A stretch of 64,000 nt of DNA from positions 248,001 to 312,000 of the forward strand of contig NZ_MSPQ01000002.1 of NCBI RefSeq assembly GCF_001936475.1. Reading direction: 5' to 3'. Source of the stretch: Algoriphagus marinus (GTDB taxonomy: Bacteria > Bacteroidota > Bacteroidia > Cytophagales > Cyclobacteriaceae). The notes under the pieces are model-generated. The model worked only from the letters and a program-made list of their open reading frames with translations, searched no databases and was not told where the DNA came from. Positions 45,956-55,615 of this stretch are shown in pieces. The translations under genes and the position numbers were made by a program. The stretch's first letter is position 1. Every line of letters starts with the position of its first letter.

Positions 45956-46115
45956 GTATTTAGGTAACCTACCCTTGCTTGAGTAATCTAAAAGAATGTT
46001 TTATTAAATAGATTTTCAATAGGTTAATTCCAGCTTCAATTTACCGCTAAGTGCAGCATTAGGCATAAAAGATGTTCTCAAAATCAATACCATGTAAACA
46101 GGAGATTAAAGCTCC

Positions 46116-46874
46116 TTACTTCTTTTTCAAATTCTTGTATTTCCCAAACCTATATCCGATCAGGAATTGATACTTATAACCAAGAGACCAAGTATTCAGT
46201 CGACCGGATGAATTCAATTCCTCTTCATTAAGAAAATCTTCTAGCAGTGGAAATTTTTCAATTAAAGCTTGAAGGATTTCATCTTGAACATCTTCCGGAT
46301 CAAAATTAAAATCACCTTCTAACTGTGTCTTGAAATTATATTTTGAAACGGAAGGCCCAACTAAAACCAAATCTATAGACCAGCGATCATTGAAAACAAA
46401 TTGATATCCCAACTGCGCTCCTATACTAAAGATATTTATTCTTGATCTCATGTCTGCCTCTTCAAGCACATCAGAACCAGAGTAGACTATTCCTTGGTCC
46501 GACTTGAAACCAAGAGAAGTAACATAGGGACCGATATAAACACCTCTAGGAGCCGCAAATTTATTTTCTTTTTTCAGGTAAAATCGGTACTCCGCACCTA
46601 CCCTGTATCCACTCCGATTTATATCTCTCTCCCCTTCAATGTACTGACCTAAATTAATTATTTTGGGAAATTCTTGATAGCCCAAAGTCACCACATAGCT
46701 TTGGTTTTGTTTGACAACTCGCTCAAATGAAACATTATAGTGGTTGGAATAAATCAAATTGCCTGTAAAATCGATCTTAATGGTATTCCGTCGCAAGCTC
46801 ATCATTGTACTGTCTTGAGCATTGGAAAATTGTGAAGAGAATACGGCCAAAATAAGAAAAAGGAAAAGTCTCAT
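46116..46874 (-). CDS. Outer-membrane beta-barrel protein
   Basis: ATG 46874 starts a clean signal peptide (MRLFLFLILAVFSSQFSNAQ), giving 252 residues. The frame reaches upstream to 46898. The mature part shows alternating hydrophobic/aromatic strands (YVVTLGYQEF, RVGAEYRFYL, SIGAQLGYQFVF, LGYKYQFLIGYRFGK) typical of an 8- to 10-stranded DUF3575-like barrel. The C-terminus is basic (KYKNLKKK), unusual for a barrel end. Its role cannot be derived; it is single and convergent with the DUF6266-like gene. Confidence 0.7.
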   Translation of the reverse strand: MRLFLFLILAVFSSQFSNAQDSTMMSLRRNTIKIDFTGNLIYSNHYNVSFERVVKQNQSYVVTLGYQEFPKIINLGQYIEGERDINRSGYRVGAEYRFYLKKENKFAAPRGVYIGPYVTSLGFKSDQGIVYSGSDVLEEADMRSRINIFSIGAQLGYQFVFNDRWSIDLVLVGPSVSKYNFKTQLEGDFNFDPEDVQDEILQALIEKFPLLEDFLNEEELNSSGRLNTWSLGYKYQFLIGYRFGKYKNLKKK

Positions 46875-47111
46875 ATTTAGGAAAGATTGGTGGATCATGT
46901 TTGCTTCTTAAAGTAAGAACTTTCTCCCTAAAAAAATTTGAAGATCAGACCAGATTTCATAGTGATAAAAGTCATGTTTCATCAAATTGAGGAGATATAT
47001 TCCTCATTTTCAGATTTATATGACACCATTTTTAATCCGTGTATTGTATTCAGAAAAATTCGGCAAGAATATAGTTCAGCGCAACTTGATTTGATAGTCT
47101 AGGTTTTCTCC

Positions 47112-47145
47112 AAAAAAATAACCTGCCCGAATACTCAAGCAGGTT
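47112..47145 (-). terminator. Terminator of the GPH symporter gene
   Basis: On the minus strand AACCTGC ... GCAGGTT is followed by ATTTTTTT, ending 27 bp past the stop codon of the transporter gene. Confidence 0.7.
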
Positions 47146-47171
47146 AAAAGCAAAACCAAGAAACTTAGATT

Positions 47172-48602
47172 TTACAATCTTCCTCTTCGTTTCACCAATT
47201 CTTTTCTGATTTCATTTGCCTTGTCCTCTGTGATATTATAATTCCACATGGTAAGAATGGCTAACAAAGCAGTCACTACTGGAACAATCACATCCGCGAT
47301 TCTGAGATTAGTTAAAGTCTCCATGGTTTGGGTAGGCATATTCTGATCCCAACCTACAATAGATAAGATCAAACCACTAAGCCCAAGCGCAAGTGCAGAA
47401 CCTATTTTCACCATCAACCAATACACTGCTCCAAAGGTCCCTTCTTTTCTAGGCATACCATTATTCAGTTCATCCAGGTCACAAAGATCCGCAGTCATAC
47501 TCATCATCAGCGTAAAGAGTCCGCCAATTCCAAAAGACATAAATGGCACTTGAATAAACATTAGCCAGATGATGTCTGGGTTAAATCCCCACCATTTCAT
47601 ACTATATCCAATTATTGAAATGAATGTTGAAATAATAAAGGCATTCTTTTTCCCCCATTTCTCAGCCATTTTGGTAATGATTGGAATCACCAAAAACATG
47701 GTAGAAGCCGCTGCCAAAGTATTGTACCAAGCAGGCCACTGCCCAGCTGCTCCATAGTCTCCATTAAACATGTAATAAACGATGATAAATAGCGAGAACT
47801 GCGCAATAATCTGAAAGCCATTAAACACTAAAAAGGTAGCTCCGCACACTCTTAAAAATTGCTTATTAATTAAAATCTCTTTCATTCCTTTGAAGAGATT
47901 CAACATATTTTTCTTGAAGTCTTTCAGAGATAGATCGGATCTGCCAGTGAGATTCGTCTGATCTATTTCCTTGCAAAGAAAAGCAGGAAGCAAGGCCAGA
48001 AACAGGCATGCTACCCCAGTAATAACTGCGACGGTTCTTACCCCTTCTGTTTGGGTAGGGAATATATTCGGCTGTGCAATCACCCACCAAATCCAAGGTG
48101 CTATCATCCATGCCAATTGCCCAATGATTTGAGATGATGCCATTAGACGTGTCCGCTCATTGTAATCCGAGGTCATTTCGTAACCCAAGCCTATTAAGGG
48201 GGTTGCAAAAATCGTATAGCCTATATAAAAGACAAATGACAAAAGAAGAATGTACCAAAAATGAAAAGTGGATGAATCCTCCGGGTTTAATTGCCACATG
48301 ATGATAAATGTGATCCCTGTGATAAAAGCCCCAAGGAAAATGTATGGCTTTCTCCTCCCCCATTTGGATCTGGTATTATCGGTGATATATCCCATGATTG
48401 GATCAGTGATGGCATCCAAAAGTCTAGGAATTGAGGACAATAAAGCTGCATCCAGCGGATCCATTTTATAAGCCACGACCAAGTAGTACATGAACGCTCC
48501 AAGCGCTGCTGGAAAAAGTTGATTTGCTAAATTTCCTGCTCCAAAGGCAAATTTCTGCATTAAAGGAACGATGTCCTCGGGAGCGGTTTTGTAATGGGAC
48601 AT
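47172..48602 (-). CDS. GPH-family (MelB-like) sugar:cation symporter
   Basis: 476 residues with about 12 membrane helices. The GPH signatures are present: DAITDPIMGYITDNTRSKWGRRKPYI in the first loop, and DLCDLDELNNGMPRKEGTFGAVYWLMVKIG in the central region. It takes up small glycosides across the inner membrane with Na+ or H+. The start is preceded by AACCCAAA, as in several genes here. It lies 169 bp downstream of the glycoside hydrolase gene pair. Together with the phosphorylase it would import and cleave beta-glucan oligosaccharides. Substrate specificity is inferred from neighbours only. Confidence 0.9.
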   Translation of the reverse strand: MSHYKTAPEDIVPLMQKFAFGAGNLANQLFPAALGAFMYYLVVAYKMDPLDAALLSSIPRLLDAITDPIMGYITDNTRSKWGRRKPYIFLGAFITGITFIIMWQLNPEDSSTFHFWYILLLSFVFYIGYTIFATPLIGLGYEMTSDYNERTRLMASSQIIGQLAWMIAPWIWWVIAQPNIFPTQTEGVRTVAVITGVACLFLALLPAFLCKEIDQTNLTGRSDLSLKDFKKNMLNLFKGMKEILINKQFLRVCGATFLVFNGFQIIAQFSLFIIVYYMFNGDYGAAGQWPAWYNTLAAASTMFLVIPIITKMAEKWGKKNAFIISTFISIIGYSMKWWGFNPDIIWLMFIQVPFMSFGIGGLFTLMMSMTADLCDLDELNNGMPRKEGTFGAVYWLMVKIGSALALGLSGLILSIVGWDQNMPTQTMETLTNLRIADVIVPVVTALLAILTMWNYNITEDKANEIRKELVKRRGRL

Positions 48603-48771
48603 ATTTTGGGTTTAAGGTTATTTAATTAAAGAAAATGAAGTACTCAAAAATCATTTAGTTTTTCAATATTTTGACAATCAACAAGTTTCTAAGATATAGG
48701 AAAAATTCAAAAAAATTAATCCTTTAGAATGATTCACATTGGGTTTAATTCCGTTTTAAACACTGTAAACC

Positions 48772-49773
48772 TTATCGATCATAAGCCTCTTTTACTACTT
48801 CAAAGGATAACTTTTTATTTCTGTCAACATCTACAATCCCCCAGTATTCTTCGTTGGGAGTTCCATCATAAGGAACTCCGCTACTATTGGGAGCCCAACC
48901 TCCAGGGTCAAGTACAGCAGGGTTACCAGCTTTCCACAGCTCATCCGAAAATGCAAATAGTGCTACTCCGGATCCTACTGCTTGATTCGCAAAGACAGAT
49001 TTCAAAATATTTCTATTCGCTTCCGCCTGGGCTTTCTCATTTACCCCCTGTTCATATCCCGCTTTGGAGATGGCCATGTAGCTATCCCCTCCTGCTTCTG
49101 ACAAATACATCGGCTTAGTGCTAATTGCTTCCCATTCTCGGAATAAATCACTTGGATCATCCCATCTATAGACATTCATCCCCCAGACATCAATTTCTGT
49201 CCCCATACTGAGCGCCAGCGAATCAGGTAGATCGCCATGCGCAGTGGTTACAGGATGACTTGGATCAGTTTCATGAATCAGTTTCGCAGCATCATTCATG
49301 GCCTTGTACCAATTCTTAATATCATTTTCAAACCACTGAGGATGATAATTGTACTCATTTCCCACCTCCCACATTAGGATAGCATTGTGATCTTTAAATC
49401 TGTTGACATAATCAATGAAAGTCCCAGAGAGAATATCAAATTTACCATCCTGATTGTACCCAAAACCGATGATCACTTTCATCCCCACCCTATCCATTTC
49501 ATCCAATACAGCTTTTTCCTCTATAGGCGAATAAACCCGGATAGTATTGATTCCTGCCTCTTTCATAAGGGCTAAATCTTCAGTGAGCGGTTTAAAATTT
49601 CTGGCGGTATCCCCTTTAGCAACCGGGTTGTAACAAATACCCTTGATAAAATAAGGTGATTCATTTACAAGTATTTTTCTGCCCTCAAGACTTATTTGGT
49701 CTTTTACTTTTTCAGAAGTGCAGGCAATAGAGCTAAGAAAAAATAGAAATAGCAGTTTCGAATAGTTGTTCAT
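48772..49773 (-). CDS. Lipoprotein glycoside hydrolase, TIM-barrel clan GH-A
   Basis: ATG 49773 (MNNYSKLLFLFFLSSIAC, lipobox Cys18) gives 333 residues; a TTG lies 15 bp upstream. LEGRKILVNESPYFIKGICYNP and LALMKEAGINTIRVYS are the strand 1-2 pattern of GH2-C/GH5-like barrels. The acid/base is in WEVGNEYNYHPQWF and the nucleophile in KPMYLSEAGGDSY. It is located outside the cytoplasm and encoded 18 bp after the GH17-like gene. It should cleave an oligo- or polysaccharide, likely a beta-glucan given the neighbours. The exact family is not assigned. Confidence 0.78.
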   Translation of the reverse strand: MNNYSKLLFLFFLSSIACTSEKVKDQISLEGRKILVNESPYFIKGICYNPVAKGDTARNFKPLTEDLALMKEAGINTIRVYSPIEEKAVLDEMDRVGMKVIIGFGYNQDGKFDILSGTFIDYVNRFKDHNAILMWEVGNEYNYHPQWFENDIKNWYKAMNDAAKLIHETDPSHPVTTAHGDLPDSLALSMGTEIDVWGMNVYRWDDPSDLFREWEAISTKPMYLSEAGGDSYMAISKAGYEQGVNEKAQAEANRNILKSVFANQAVGSGVALFAFSDELWKAGNPAVLDPGGWAPNSSGVPYDGTPNEEYWGIVDVDRNKKLSFEVVKEAYDR

Positions 49774-49791
49774 TTTGTTTGAGTTCAATTA

Positions 49792-51042
49792 TTAATCCTT
49801 GGAAGGGGGTACTAAAACATCCTGCATCAGTGAATCGAAATTTCCATTGTACGTTTTGGTGATTTTTTCGCCACCACGAGTCAAGCCCTCATACCTGCCT
49901 TCATCCACCATATCCCAAAGCGGATATTTTGCCTGGCCTGATAAATTGATCAACCCAAAATGATTTTCGGATCCCTCAGGATTTTTTGCATCCTTCCATT
50001 GTTCGTCAAAAGCTTCAAAATAAAAGCATGAAATACCCTCGGCATTAGTCCATTCTCTCATATGTTGATAATATAAAGCTTGCTTGTATTCATCTGTTGC
50101 TCTAGACCCTTCAGGCCCATAAAACCCGTCGGAAACTGTAGCCCAGCCAGTTTCTCCGATATGAATGGATTTTTCCACTCCTATACTTTTCATATAAGAT
50201 CGAACGGAATCATATTGTGACTTTGCAAAATCTCTTGCCCGAATCATAGCCGCATCAATTTTCTCTTTTTCAGAAAGGCTAGCTAGGCTATCACTTTCCA
50301 ACCAAAAATCAGGGTTATAGTGGGTATTATGATAGGGATAAGTATGCATAGACACAAAATCCACTGCCTTGTAAAGTGCTACCAAATCATCTGTATGGTA
50401 AGAGGCGTCACCTCCTCCCCATGAGGAAAAATCATCTGAACTGCTGATCCAAATATCAGCTGGAAGTCCTCCGCTTTTTTTCAGGTCCTGAAGATGATTG
50501 ACCCATTTTAAAATGTATTTAGATTGGACAAAATAACTGGTTGCCCACCTTACCATAGCCTCATTTCCTACGGCTATCATTTTTACAATGTCAGGATATT
50601 GATTGGCCAGTTTTACTGCTCTTTCTATTTCCCCTGCGTTTGCTGGGCTTTCTGCTTCATGATTGGGTGCTAGGTCAGTCCATGCATTTTCACAGTCTAT
50701 CCAGGCACCCATCATTACATACATTTCAAAATCAGGATCCTCGGATTTCATTTGAGAAATGGCTTCCAAAAGATTGGGCACTTCCATGAATTGAACGTTA
50801 TACGTTCGAAGCACTTTAATATTCATTGCCTCCAGAATTCTCAAATCTTCTTTGAGTTCTTCTATAGTTGGTTGAACATCCCGGCTTTTTGCCCTGTACC
50901 CACCATAGGAAATGGCCTGATACTTAGGATTTCCTAAGATATCAGCTGCTGTAACACCATTTTTTACCTCTGCCTTTTGACTACAACTCAAAAACACAAA
51001 ACTGAATAAACAACCTATCAGAAAGTTAAATCCTGTTTTCAT
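49792..51042 (-). CDS. GH17-like lipoprotein, putative beta-1,3-glucanase/transglycosylase
   Basis: 416 residues with lipobox SFVFLSC. It is a single (beta/alpha)8 barrel with acid/base VGNEAMVRWA (Glu about 160) and nucleophile IGETGWATVS (about 295). The spacing and both motifs fit GH17, including the aromatic SMHTYPYHNT and CFYFEAFDEQWK strand. GH17 enzymes act on beta-1,3-glucans such as laminarin. The gene lies between the phosphorylase and another GH, and repeat copy C abuts its start codon. Together these suggest a beta-1,3-glucan degradation cluster without its own SusCD here. Confidence 0.82.
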   Translation of the reverse strand: MKTGFNFLIGCLFSFVFLSCSQKAEVKNGVTAADILGNPKYQAISYGGYRAKSRDVQPTIEELKEDLRILEAMNIKVLRTYNVQFMEVPNLLEAISQMKSEDPDFEMYVMMGAWIDCENAWTDLAPNHEAESPANAGEIERAVKLANQYPDIVKMIAVGNEAMVRWATSYFVQSKYILKWVNHLQDLKKSGGLPADIWISSSDDFSSWGGGDASYHTDDLVALYKAVDFVSMHTYPYHNTHYNPDFWLESDSLASLSEKEKIDAAMIRARDFAKSQYDSVRSYMKSIGVEKSIHIGETGWATVSDGFYGPEGSRATDEYKQALYYQHMREWTNAEGISCFYFEAFDEQWKDAKNPEGSENHFGLINLSGQAKYPLWDMVDEGRYEGLTRGGEKITKTYNGNFDSLMQDVLVPPSKD

Positions 51043-51128
51043 ATGTTTATATTTTGATTTTTAGCGGTCATATGGAATGCCCTAAATAATCCTTCCCCTG
51101 TGTGAGAACTTTTCTCATGGGCATTTCA
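51043..51128 (+). repeat. Intergenic hairpin repeat, copy C
   Basis: Begins against the start codon of the GH17-like gene (ATGTTTATATTTTG). The outer arms are CATATGGAATGCCC and GGGCATTTCATGTG, with core TGTGAGAACTTTTCTCAT. It is directly followed by copy D. Confidence 0.7.
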
Positions 51129-51238
51129 TGTGTTTATAATTTGTTTTCAATTGTCACATGGAATCTCGCATGGTTGTCCCGAAAGCTTTCGGGACATACC
51201 AGAGTGTGACTTTTGTAGTCATGCTCGATTTCATTCTG
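51129..51238 (+). repeat. Intergenic hairpin repeat, copy D
   Basis: TGTTTATAATTTGTTTTCAA, then CACATGGAATCTCGCATGG, then the perfect 20-bp palindrome at 51176-51195 (GTCCCGAAAGCTTTCGGGAC), then GTGTGAC and TCGATTTCATTC, ending at the stop codon of the phosphorylase gene. With copy C it fills the whole 196-bp gap. Confidence 0.72.
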
Positions 51239-54200
51239 CTACTTATTTACAAATACATGGATCTGCTCAATCTCTCCAGTCCTTTGGAAAAGCATTTGAC
51301 TAAAATCCTTACCTAGTTTCAATGAAGAAATTATTTTACTCGATTCATTTTTGAAACGAAGTTCTATTCGCTCTTCATTGGATAAATGATAAAGAATCGG
51401 AACCTGACAATAGGTGAAAGCCAAAGCACCAATTGGTACGGGTATCTCCTTTGGTGAGAAATCAAGATCAATGTAGGAAAATGCTTCTTCCTGCTTTAAA
51501 AACTCATTTTTTTGCAATAAATCAGGTTTGAATTCTACAGAACCCTCCAGTACACGAACTCCCAGTTCTCCGAAACGAGTTAGAATATCCTCTTTCACCT
51601 GTCCAGTCATTCCCGGCTGCTGAGCACCTTTGCCACCGGGAGTATGGGAATATGGATCAGTTGGAAATGCTCCATAAAGCTCAGGAGACTTATGGACCCC
51701 AATCCCCTCATTGATTTCATAATAATGTTCCACCAACTGACCAATAAGTCTTTTATTGTTATTGTTTTCAATGGCCTCGATACAGCATTCCTGTGCCGCA
51801 ACTACCAGTTTGGAAACCATGTGCCAATAAATAGATCCCAGTCCCTCATAGCCATAAAAAGTCCCGGATCTTCCTGTGAATGCTTTATGGTTGAAAACCT
51901 CCTCAAAAATCTTCAGAAGGGAAGTACGCTCGGCTTTTACCAATTCATCATACTTTGAATCAAGCCCATGGAGTGCTTTCTTAAGGCTTTCCGCGTTGTT
52001 GAAATTTCCATTAAAGTGAAAATCTCCCAAGACATCTTTTTCAATTATTTCTCGATTTCCTTCCTTGATTAAGCTTTGAAGTAATTTCGATTTTTCCACT
52101 GCTTTAGCCGGAATCAGATTTCGATTGACAAATAGCGGCAGTTCTTTATTAGGGTAAAGGATGTAGCTATTCTGATCCGCTCGGTATAGATTACTTTCTC
52201 TTAGCGCATCCAATACCAAAAGACTTTCTTCAGAAGAAAGGAAACCAGAACTCAAGACCGCTACTTGCCCTTCCAGCATTTCGCTTAAGTAGGAAATCGA
52301 AACTTCATTTTCATTTTCGACTGTCATCAAATTGTAGGCATGATACAAGTCGTCCGTCCTCTTATTTGCGCGGATGGAATGATCCAGATACCGAAGTGCC
52401 AATTCTGTGAATTGCTTTAGCTCTTCTAGGTCAAGGTTGGATTTTCTAGCAGAGAATCCGGAGGAATAGATTTTTGTTCTAAAAACACTTGCTGATTCAC
52501 CCAATCCATCCATGATTTTTCGACGATCTTGGTCAGAAACCGGACCTGTCAACACCTGCTCATGATTGATTAGGGTATCCATTATACCCTTGAATAAATC
52601 GCCTAATTCTTCAGAAAGCGAAACCTGCTCAAGATTGGAATCATGAAGTAGATTTTGGAAAAAGGATAAAAATCTCCTCATATAGTACAAGGTGACCATC
52701 GAGACCCCATTTCCTACCAAAGCATTGTTTGCATCATTCCACTCAGGGCGCTGGGTATTCATCCAAATTCCGCCCTCTGGGATGAAATTCGATACTTTGG
52801 AAAGTACGGTTGCAAGAATCTTTTCGAGAAAATTGACTTTATAAATTTCATTTTCAGGACTAAATAAAAGCGCCCCGTCACTTCCCATTTGCTCTCGCTT
52901 TAGACGGATTTTATGATCTGACTCTTCATCGAATTCGATGGTGTCTTTGGGGTTCTTGAAAATATCCTTGTAGGGCTTGATTTTGTATGGCACATTCGCA
53001 TAGACGAATAAATCGGCATTAAACAACCTTTCCAGTCCCCCTTTCTTGTGATTTTCAAGAAACTCCAAAAACTTGAGCAAATAGATAATCTGATGATCGC
53101 CCCAATAGCCGATATATGACCAAGGGTCATCAGGTTCGATCGTCTCCCAATCAAAGCCGTCTTTGGTAACACGATAAGGATTATACCCATCGAAAGTACT
53201 TGCATTCACAAACTTATGAATCATACTTTCAATATATTCCGGGTAAGAGTGAGCCAATGCTTCCCAGTTTTGAAAGATATCTCTCCAATTCCCCTGATAA
53301 TCCAGGATTTTTGATCCGTCAGTTTCATCTTGGGTGTTGATGGAGAATTTGTTCCAAGGCCTACTTGGATCACCGTGTCTGCGACTGAATTTGAGCGGAA
53401 GGTATTCGAAGCATATTCTGCTGAAATCTTTATCCTTGCTTTCCCCGGCAAGTTCTATCAGCTCTTGTTGTGAAAACTTCTCCGGTAAGGCGTCTAAAAC
53501 TGTTTTGCTAGAGTTAAACACCTCTTTGTTGGCCTTGGAAAAGAATTTTGAAAAGTCTGCTTTTTCGATGGTGTAATTATCATCAAAAATCCCCCCTCTC
53601 ATGATATTGAACATCACATTAGCGAAGTGTCGTGAGTTTTTTCGCCTGTCTGAGGTCAATTGGATACCATCGGAAGACGCCGTCAGAGCTTTTAGATTTT
53701 GAGTACCTAAGCGAACATCCTCCTCAATTTCTTCCCGCAATTCCTTTTTTTTTCTGATCGTTTCTGATAGTTCAATCACAGCAGACGGACCTTTGTTGAC
53801 ATCGGCAAGGATCATCCAAGATTTTTCTCCTCCACTAGGTAGGCTGAATTCACTTTTGACAAAATAAGCTCCTCTTTCTGCTCGCACATCAGTCTCTCCT
53901 TTGATCGGAAGCCCCTTTCGGAAGCGATCCAATTGTAAAGAGGACAACAGTACTTCTGAATGATCCAATCCTAAAGACCATGCAATATTTGCTTTTAGGG
54001 CTTCGCTTGGCTCTGCTTTATCTACAATAATTGCACTGAGGGTAAAAAGTCCTAAAAGCGATTCCGGAATAAGCTCTGTTTTTTTATAAGCATCGATGAG
54101 ATTACTGGAAGACTGTTGAAGATCAGGATTCACTCCATAAGGAAGCACATTTTGAATTCCATCGATGAGTTCAAGAGTAATCGGACCCTGAGAGTTGTTC

Positions 54201-54634
54201 ACCAATTTACATTTCCTCACAAAGCCAAATTTGTTGCTTGAATTCCAGCTGTATTGGAAACTTAGCCCTAGGTCGTGATTGATCTCTTCAAAGATGATTT
54301 TATTCCCGAATTCATTTTTGTAGAGGTTTCTGCTGATGGCATAGACACCGGTATATCTTTCTGAGAAAGGCTCCCAAGTTCTTTTTTCGCCGTTCTGATG
54401 AATTCGGAAAACACTTTTGCTACCTGTGATATCATAGGAATCAGTGATCTTATCATCTGAGTAATATGGAAAAAGTGCAAAATTGTTGTTTTTCCTTCCT
54501 GCAGTCAACCCTCCATTGCTCGCAATGAACATCCAGTGATTGGAATCACTTACGATACTCATAAAAAAAGGTCTCAAAGAATCACTATTCGTGATTCTAT
54601 AAAATGCTTCGTTGTTTACTAGGATATAATCCAT
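51239..54634 (-). CDS. Large GH94/GH149-type beta-glucan phosphorylase
   Basis: 1131 residues, no signal peptide, cytoplasmic. The N-terminal beta-sandwich opens with FMSIVSDSNHWMFIASNGGLTAGR. The (alpha/alpha)6 barrel contains RPEWNDANNALVGNG near residue 632, where the Asp corresponds to the general acid WND motif. The C-terminal part has GAQQPGMTGQVKEDILTRFGELGV. The size (about 1100) and these blocks match the oligoglucan phosphorylases of GH94 (beta-1,2) and GH149 (beta-1,3). The GH17 neighbour favours beta-1,3. It would split imported oligosaccharides with phosphate to glucose-1-phosphate. Family assignment is from memory of motifs and should be read as either of the two. Confidence 0.68.
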   Translation of the reverse strand: MDYILVNNEAFYRITNSDSLRPFFMSIVSDSNHWMFIASNGGLTAGRKNNNFALFPYYSDDKITDSYDITGSKSVFRIHQNGEKRTWEPFSERYTGVYAISRNLYKNEFGNKIIFEEINHDLGLSFQYSWNSSNKFGFVRKCKLVNNSQGPITLELIDGIQNVLPYGVNPDLQQSSSNLIDAYKKTELIPESLLGLFTLSAIIVDKAEPSEALKANIAWSLGLDHSEVLLSSLQLDRFRKGLPIKGETDVRAERGAYFVKSEFSLPSGGEKSWMILADVNKGPSAVIELSETIRKKKELREEIEEDVRLGTQNLKALTASSDGIQLTSDRRKNSRHFANVMFNIMRGGIFDDNYTIEKADFSKFFSKANKEVFNSSKTVLDALPEKFSQQELIELAGESKDKDFSRICFEYLPLKFSRRHGDPSRPWNKFSINTQDETDGSKILDYQGNWRDIFQNWEALAHSYPEYIESMIHKFVNASTFDGYNPYRVTKDGFDWETIEPDDPWSYIGYWGDHQIIYLLKFLEFLENHKKGGLERLFNADLFVYANVPYKIKPYKDIFKNPKDTIEFDEESDHKIRLKREQMGSDGALLFSPENEIYKVNFLEKILATVLSKVSNFIPEGGIWMNTQRPEWNDANNALVGNGVSMVTLYYMRRFLSFFQNLLHDSNLEQVSLSEELGDLFKGIMDTLINHEQVLTGPVSDQDRRKIMDGLGESASVFRTKIYSSGFSARKSNLDLEELKQFTELALRYLDHSIRANKRTDDLYHAYNLMTVENENEVSISYLSEMLEGQVAVLSSGFLSSEESLLVLDALRESNLYRADQNSYILYPNKELPLFVNRNLIPAKAVEKSKLLQSLIKEGNREIIEKDVLGDFHFNGNFNNAESLKKALHGLDSKYDELVKAERTSLLKIFEEVFNHKAFTGRSGTFYGYEGLGSIYWHMVSKLVVAAQECCIEAIENNNNKRLIGQLVEHYYEINEGIGVHKSPELYGAFPTDPYSHTPGGKGAQQPGMTGQVKEDILTRFGELGVRVLEGSVEFKPDLLQKNEFLKQEEAFSYIDLDFSPKEIPVPIGALAFTYCQVPILYHLSNEERIELRFKNESSKIISSLKLGKDFSQMLFQRTGEIEQIHVFVNK

Positions 54635-54893
54635 TTAAAAGAGTTTAGGTCTGATATACCATTTATTGTATGCACTAAAATAGAGTTCAATAAATCAATT
54701 ATCTTCATTTAAGTACAGAACTAAAATGGCTATCCAATATTATTTTTTTATTTGAGAACCACAAAAGCTTCGGTCTAAAACAGATTTTATAGCATAATTG
54801 ATAATTTTTTTATCAAAATCGAATAAAAAACACTCATAAAAGTGTCTTTTCTCGCAGATTTTATCATATTCATGCGTTTTAAAGAATTATTAA

Positions 54894-55130
54894 ATGCCTC
54901 AAGTCATAAAAAAAGGAAAAGAACATATTCGGATATGTCCTACCAACACTCTAAAAATTGAATACTCTGCCGATGGTGGCGAAACTTGGAACCTAAGATA
55001 TATGGGTAATCCTGCAGGGCCTGGCAGTTTCACAGACTTAGAAGATGGAGGAAAAGAACTCCTTGCCACAACAGACAATGGCTCCTTCTACTCAAAGAAT
55101 AAAGGTAAATCCTGGCTCAAAAGAGGATAA
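54894..55130 (+). CDS. Small protein with BNR/sialidase-like Asp-box motifs
   Basis: 78 residues, no signal peptide. YSADGGETWNLRYMG and TTDNGSFYSKNKGKSWLKRG resemble Asp-box repeats (S-x-D-x-G-x-T-W) of beta-propellers, present twice in a protein far too short for a propeller. It may be a small stand-alone repeat protein or a remnant. No family recognised with certainty. It stands alone on the plus strand, 259 bp from the divergent phosphorylase gene. Confidence 0.55.
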   Translation: MPQVIKKGKEHIRICPTNTLKIEYSADGGETWNLRYMGNPAGPGSFTDLEDGGKELLATTDNGSFYSKNKGKSWLKRG

Positions 55131-55381
55131 CATCTCCTTCTTTTTGATTCTTTAGAGTCTAACTTCCGATTAAACTTATTTCAATAGAAACCAATTTTGA
55201 TCAAGCTTTAAAGTCGCTAAAAGGATTTTTCAACCCTATAAAATCCTTTACTCTTTAAATTAACTTCATAATTGAATCTGTCAATTGGAGCAATTCCAAG
55301 AATTTTAACTTCTGTGGAGGGTAATTCTGTGCAAGTTGAAAAATTTAAAATAGCCTTTAAAAATCACAGGAAATTTGCGCT

Positions 55382-55609
55382 ATGGACAAACAAATCCTTA
55401 TCGATTTAGTCACTAAAACTATGCCCTATGGAAAATATAAGGGGCGTTTACTCTGTGACATCCCTGAACATTACCTAGTATGGATGCATGGACAGGGTTT
55501 TCCGGAAGGCAAACTCGGGATGTGGCTTCATACCCTATATGAAATCAGACTCAATGGTCTGGAAGGGATTTTGGTGGAATTGAGAAGGACCTATTCTAAA
55601 ATTTATTAG
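55382..55609 (+). CDS. DUF3820 family protein
   Basis: 75 residues that match the DUF3820 pattern: TMPYGKYKGRLLCDIPEHYLVWM followed by FPEGKLGMWLHTLYEIRLNGLEGIL. Members are small cytoplasmic proteins of unknown function, also called putative quorum-sensing-regulated virulence factors in some bacteria. It starts just after a TTTGCGCT stretch and has no close neighbours. The dispersed repeat copy 2 begins 7 bp past its stop. Confidence 0.85.
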   Translation: MDKQILIDLVTKTMPYGKYKGRLLCDIPEHYLVWMHGQGFPEGKLGMWLHTLYEIRLNGLEGILVELRRTYSKIY

Positions 55610-55615
55610 TCATTT

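Larger units (their letters stand above)
45761..46115. other. Intergenic region with two terminators
   Basis: Contains the hairpins at 45824-45847 and 45926-45955. Otherwise no gene or repeat was recognised between the convergent DUF6266-like and barrel genes. Confidence 0.5.
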
